From Coffea arabica (taxonomy: Eukaryota > Streptophyta > Magnoliopsida > Gentianales > Rubiaceae), in contig NC_092326.1 in NCBI RefSeq assembly GCF_036785885.1, positions 40,882,287 through 40,946,286 of the forward strand: 64,000 nt of DNA, written 5' to 3'. The notes below the pieces were generated by a model, which searched no databases, was not told where the DNA came from, and saw only the letters and a program-made list of their open reading frames with translations. This document shows positions 59,734-64,000 of this stretch, in pieces (the first letter of the stretch is position 1; the number at the start of each line of letters is the position of its first letter). Position numbers and translations under genes: made by a program.

Positions 59734-60630
59734 CACATACAGTATCCACGGAAGTTAGATCCCTTTAAGTGTCATCCTGATCGTAATTTTTTGGTAGGCA
59801 AACAAAAGATTGGTAAAATCATTTTTGTCATAATTAATGACCGTAGAACGTTTCAGTTTTGGCTACCAATTAATAGCTGCCTAATCTACTTTGTGACAAT
59901 TTGCCTCTTAGAGTGCTTAAGGCCTCTAAGAGTAAGTAATTCAATATTTTTTTTTCTTTTCATAATATTGCCATTCAACATGCTTTTGGTAAAACTTTCC
60001 CAAAGAAAAGAATCTAACAATTGGATGCAGAAAAGGGGGTACAATTTTTCTTTTTTACAGCATGACAAGGATAAATTTGAAATTAAAATTTAACTCGTGC
60101 TTTGGAAATTTATATTTAGTTGAAATGGACCAAATATGTCGAGGAAACATGGAAAATTGTAATTTTCAAAGATACAAATAATTAATAAGCACTAAATATA
60201 CAAAATTATAAAAAGTGGAGCTTTTTCTGTGCTTGAGTGGAAATGAATTAACATGATCTAGCTTTTGTTTTCAATGAAGAATTTTATGCGACTCGACCTG
60301 GATAATAGAGTCAATTGCATTTTCCTCTTTGTGGATTAAAAATTAAATGGCCTTTGAATAGCTTCAAGAAAAAAAAAAAGGAATAGTTATCCGTTGGACA
60401 GTGGAAGTTCCCAGCTACATACACTTATCTTGGATGATCACAGAACATGTATGTCAGTTAATTTTTTTTGTTTTTTGGCTTTTCTACTTTTTTTCTTTAA
60501 TCTACTTGTTACTGAATACAACAAAAGCATTTATTCATAAAGCTTAACATTTCAAAGTTCCATTAACTGAAACATAAAGGAAAAGATATAGATTACAAGA
60601 GAAGTGAGAAATTCAACTAGCTGTGCCACT
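59734..60630. other. 3' flank and 3' UTR remnant of copy C
   Basis: Similar in order to the flank of copy B (47180-47719 and about 48600-48740). It contains the uninterrupted site (60505-60512) of the hAT-type MITE found in B. No gene is seen. Confidence 0.6.
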
Positions 60631-61188
60631 TCAACTAGAATTGGGTATTCCATAATCATGTGACCAACCAACCTCTCCGGGACTAGCTGTTGTTGAAATG
60701 CTACCAGATCCACCACAAAACTTATCATCAACAACTTTTTCAAGGATATTTTTGAAAGCCCTAAGACAGACATCTCTGACCCTTCTTCTCACCTCATTAA
60801 TCACAGTTAATCGATATTCATGCAAGAGTTCAAGCCTAATGTTTTGGAGTACCAATTTTGGAAGCAAAACAAGCTCAAAATTACCATCTGCAAATGGTAA
60901 GATTTCACTCCCCATGCATCTCAGGCACACGACACTTTCATCCGCAACTTCTTTAAGTTCCTTAATAGGCAGCTTCAACAACTGGATCACCAAATCCTTC
61001 TTGGTGCAAATTACTAATTCTAGCCACATCCAGAACCCTATGACTTGCATGGATTGCTCAGGGTCTTGGCCAAGATCAAAGATTACGTGCGAGTATAATT
61101 GTCTCTCCATCGAGTGAAACACGTTGAATTGTTCATCTGTAATTTTAGGGCAGCAATAAAGGAAAAGTGCACTGGCAGACAATGACAT
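60631..61188 (-). pseudogene. copy C of the array: truncated stump, 185 codons
   Basis: An open frame from the ATG at 61188 covering the conserved N-terminal helical part: FHSMERQLYSH, EQSMQVIGFWMWLE, DESVVCLRCMGSEILPF, LHEYRLTVINEVRRRVRD, GEVGWSHDYGIPNS. After GIPNSS it stops. The bases beyond the stop (aagtggcaca.c.agttgaat) match the 3' UTR of copy B (about 48726), not its coding sequence. So a deletion joined the middle of exon 1 to the 3' UTR and removed the middle region, the intron and the RRM-like module. The remaining frame is intact and could be translated, but the protein would lack the RNA-binding-like end. Confidence 0.85.
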
Positions 61189-61676
61189 TGTTCAAAATTT
61201 GACCAAGTTAGAAAATTTTCTTAAGAAAGAAAGAATATACTCTAGATCAGATATAGTGTTTTTTTTTTTAATTTTTTTTTAGTGTAAGCAGAAGAACTCG
61301 AATCCGAGACCTCTTGCTTACGGTCCCTCAGCTTGCTTAATTTTTTTAATTTTATGTAGACGATGTCTCGGCAAAGAGGACAGCTGGGTATATCTACTTG
61401 AGAAATGTTTCATGCTTATATAGATGCAAATGCCGTTACAGGCCATTGAATTTTGGAAAAGAGTTTGTTGAGTGAAAACTTAAAAAGAGCGGTGGTATTT
61501 AATGCTTTCGTACATGGAAAGTTTAAACTTTTTTCTCGGATTAGTTAGTTTACTCATTAATATATTTTTTAAACTTTTTTTCTTTGTAAGTGGGATGGTT
61601 TGGACTCAATACCTCATACTTAAAATTCCTCTTATATTACCACCCAACTCAACCCTTCCTCCGTTTACTCATTAAG

Positions 61677-61968
61677 ACCCTATTTGATAACTCAATTCAA
61701 CACTTAAATTTAATAGATTCAAATCTTATTATATTTAGACGCTTTTGATAACTAAAACTAGAACATTCAAATTCATTAGGTGGCATTGAATTTTCTAAAC
61801 AAATTTACTTAAAACAATAAGTGATAAATTATTCACTTATGATTTAATGTGATATAAATTCAAATATATCAAATTTAGTACTTATCAATTCATTATTTTA
61901 ATAGATTTAAATTTCAGATTTCAGACTTCAGACTTCAGTTTTTAAATTTCAGTCTTTTCAAATGTAGT
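61677..61968. repeat. MITE-like repeat, copy 2 (paired with 45556-45846)
   Basis: Same orientation and block order as 45556-45846. It is missing from the corresponding flank of copy B, which suggests insertion after the B/C duplication. It ends near a short 'cagacttcagacttcag' direct repeat. Limits are approximate. Confidence 0.6.
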
Positions 61969-61996
61969 CTAACATGCGTATTCACATCCCCATATT

Positions 61997-62422
61997 ATAT
62001 GGGGAGGAAACCATCCATCCAACCCTTAAATATTCGCTTTGTGCAGTTTTGACCCCTTAATTATAAACCTTGAACAAAAAATGTGTCAACTTGAAGGACT
62101 TCGACCAAATTTACGCGTTAGTGATGGTAGAGTGAGGAGCAAAACCGACCAAACACAAAAACCAATAGTGTTACTAAAATAGTATAGAGGGCACAACAGT
62201 GCTCTGAAAATATTTTTGACTCATCTTTTAAGTTGCCTTTTTTTTTGTGCAGTAAATTTTGCCCCATCATTCCATCACCACTAACAAGTAAAATTGACAG
62301 AAATCTTTGAACTTGGCACTTATTTTGTTCAAGGGTTTCTTTGAGAGAATTTATAATTGAGGGGTCAAAATCATATAAAGCAAATAGTTTAAGGACGGAA
62401 AGGATTGTTTCCTCCTATGTAG
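61997..62422. mobile_element. inverted-repeat element upstream of copy C
   Basis: The left end GGGGAGGAAACCATCCATCC and the right end GGAAAGGATTGTTTCCTCC are inverted, and inner phrases mirror each other ('gttttgaccccttaattataa' against 'ttataattgaggggtcaaaa'). The matching place upstream of B (about 55890) runs uninterrupted into 'aggtgcattc', which supports a later insertion. It is non-coding. Confidence 0.62.
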
Positions 62423-63265
62423 GTGCATTCGTGCTCGCATAATCTATATAGTGACATGTATTGACAATTAAATTTTTTCTAAATGTGCTGAGCATGTTGT
62501 TTGTACATATATCTTGAAATATTGGAGTTATTCATCAAGAACAGAAATTTTGAATGAAGGGAAGAAAATTGTAGTGATTCACTATTACTTTTTTGAACGT
62601 ACATGAAATTTGAAATCGTAGCCACAAATACATGTAGGAACACTAATTCAATTTACTCATGTTTTTGACCAATATAGCTACAGCAAATTTGGAAATGTCC
62701 TTTATCATGGATCTATTACAGCAACAGCAAATTTGGTAAAAGTATTTAGTCTTCTTTACTTATATTGTACGTGTTCGATGGAAACCAGTGTAAATAATTT
62801 ATTACTGACGTGGTTTATATTTGATATAAATGAATACTCTCTATTCATGCAACATAAAAGCTAGAGAGTCGAGTCGAGTCACTTAAAGAGTAAATGAAAG
62901 ACCACTTTTGGTTTCAAAATGAAGGGCAAATGTCAAATCTATACCAAGATTTTGGGTTCCAAAAACTCTTGAACTTGAATAAATTTGTAAAAGATTTGGA
63001 GCAACTAGGATGCCAGACAAGATAATTGATGTTTATCCTCATCACTAAAATCCACGGACTACTGCAGCATTCAGTCTTAAATCCAAAGATGCTTCAGCCC
63101 TTAAAATGTTCCAAAAGCTAAAACCGATAAACCAAACAAACATCCACACCATAAATGAACAAACTTCAAAAACAACAACAGAAACACTCAAATCCCTTAT
63201 TACAACACTAGCACAACTGTAATTGCAGTTTTGATTGATTAGTCCCCTCCCTCCTCAGGCGTCGT

Positions 63266-64000
63266 TCATTTTATAGGTAATGCTACATTTCTTGGAGGGG
63301 ACTTCTGCTTCCTTACATACTTCCTAGCCCAGACATGCTTCCCATTGATGGTGTACTTGGCTATTCCGCCTTCCACCACCGCATCAAGGGCTGAGGCTGA
63401 CCTTGCAACAATTCGGGCGTACAATATTTGCTCATTTGGTGGAACTTCTTGCATCTGAATGGCTTCAATGAAATCTCCAAATTTCCTGTCAACAAATGAA
63501 ACATTTGACAAAGGAAAAGATCTTTGAAACACACACACACATATAAAACTATATGCATGATAAAATATTTAAATAAAAGTTAAATGTTTATCTTTGATAT
63601 GTGATATCACCTTTCAGTGGTTATGGAATGTCGGGCTTGTAGGGAGTTGAATACAAAAATATCATAAGGAAGGAGTCAATTAAGTTTTATTCTCAAGTAC
63701 CAAACATCAATTAACAAATTAATCAAGTTTGTGTCCAATATTTTTTCTAGAGAAATTGTCAATAATACTGCACACACGATCCAGTCCAGCAAAAACTAAT
63801 TGAACACGGTTGCACAATTTTTCACTCCCAAAATTTTTCACGGGCAAATTAATCAATGATAATGCCCCGAAAACATGTAATCAAATGCAACAAAAGACAA
63901 ATTAAATGGTTCAAAAATCAAATAAAAATAGGAGAGAGAAAATGGAAGTAATAACAGATCGATGATAAGAGATACCTAGTGAAGAACTCCCTAACTTCAG
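63266..64000 (-). CDS. copy D of the array, 5' part outside window
   Basis: Exon 2 is 63485-63266 and encodes KFGDFIEAIQMQEVPPNEQ, LYARIVARSAS, YTINGKHVWARKYVRK and a PRNVALPIK end, almost identical to copy A. The 3' end of exon 1 is 64000-63976 (the EVREFFTR part). The intron is 490 bp, against 249 bp in copy A. The extra DNA, about 63555-63805, has no counterpart in A, while the outer parts (CA repeat at the acceptor side, 'caatgataatgccccaaaacac'-like part at the donor side) match. No break is seen in what is present. The full protein lies to the right of the window. Confidence 0.85.

Larger units (their letters stand above)
61189..63265. other. 5' flank of copy C and 3' side of copy D, with repeats
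   Basis: Blocks shared with the 5' flank of B are interrupted by a repeat (61677-61968) and an inverted-repeat element (about 61997-62422), neither present in B. The right end (63145-63265) is the 3' UTR of copy D. No gene is seen. Confidence 0.55.

Noticed and set aside
61270-61340. tRNA-like phrase 'ctcgaatccgagacc'
   Set aside because: No cloverleaf can be drawn around it. It resembles a common plant repeat phrase.

Overview
The window is plant nuclear DNA. It is AT-rich, its genes are split by GT-AG introns, it is full of homopolymer runs and microsatellites, and it holds MITEs, Mutator-type elements, a Ty3/gypsy retrotransposon and plant-specific gene families. The genes (S-domain receptor kinase, PWWP protein, NF-YB, RRM protein, class IV aminotransferase) fit a eudicot, perhaps an asterid. 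The species cannot be fixed from the sequence alone. All recognisable host genes lie on the minus strand.

Layout. 1-2.9 kb: a G-type lectin S-receptor-like kinase, cut by the left edge of the window. 3-10 kb: intergenic DNA with a 448-bp Mutator-like foldback element, a retroposon tail, a 32-G tract and an AT-rich MITE. 10.4-15.2 kb: a very large PWWP-domain chromatin protein with one coding exon. 16.0-16.5 kb: a hAT-type MITE. 19.6-21.7 kb: a six-exon RRM protein of the ARP1 / RBM24-38-like type. 22.4 kb: a Stowaway MITE. 24.4-25.3 kb: an inverted-repeat element. 30.1-31.7 kb: an NF-YB histone-fold subunit whose last exon I could not place. 36.1-40.2 kb: a complete eight-exon class IV aminotransferase-like gene. 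40.6-42.2 kb: a Pack-MULE with long terminal inverted repeats and a perfect 9-bp target duplication. It carries a decayed fragment of an LRR receptor-kinase ectodomain and a second, nested MITE.

42.8-64 kb: a tandem array of four copies (A-D) of a plant gene family with an RRM-like C-terminal module, which I cannot assign a function. A (42.8-44.3 kb) is intact. B (48.8-55.6 kb) is a pseudogene with a 5-bp frameshift, two nonsense codons and a 5,404-bp Reina-like gypsy retrotransposon inserted in its first exon. C (60.6-61.2 kb) is a stump in which a deletion fused the middle of exon 1 to the 3' UTR. D (63.3 kb to the right edge) is a near-identical partner of A and is cut by the window end. 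Flanking DNA is also duplicated between B and C, so C shows the state of the B locus before a hAT-type element inserted.

The genes do not form a pathway. The main biological content is an array of duplicated genes in different stages of decay, together with several transposon insertions whose exact boundaries and target duplications can be read directly. I found no previously undescribed multi-gene system. The most unusual items are the Pack-MULE and the four-copy gene array.
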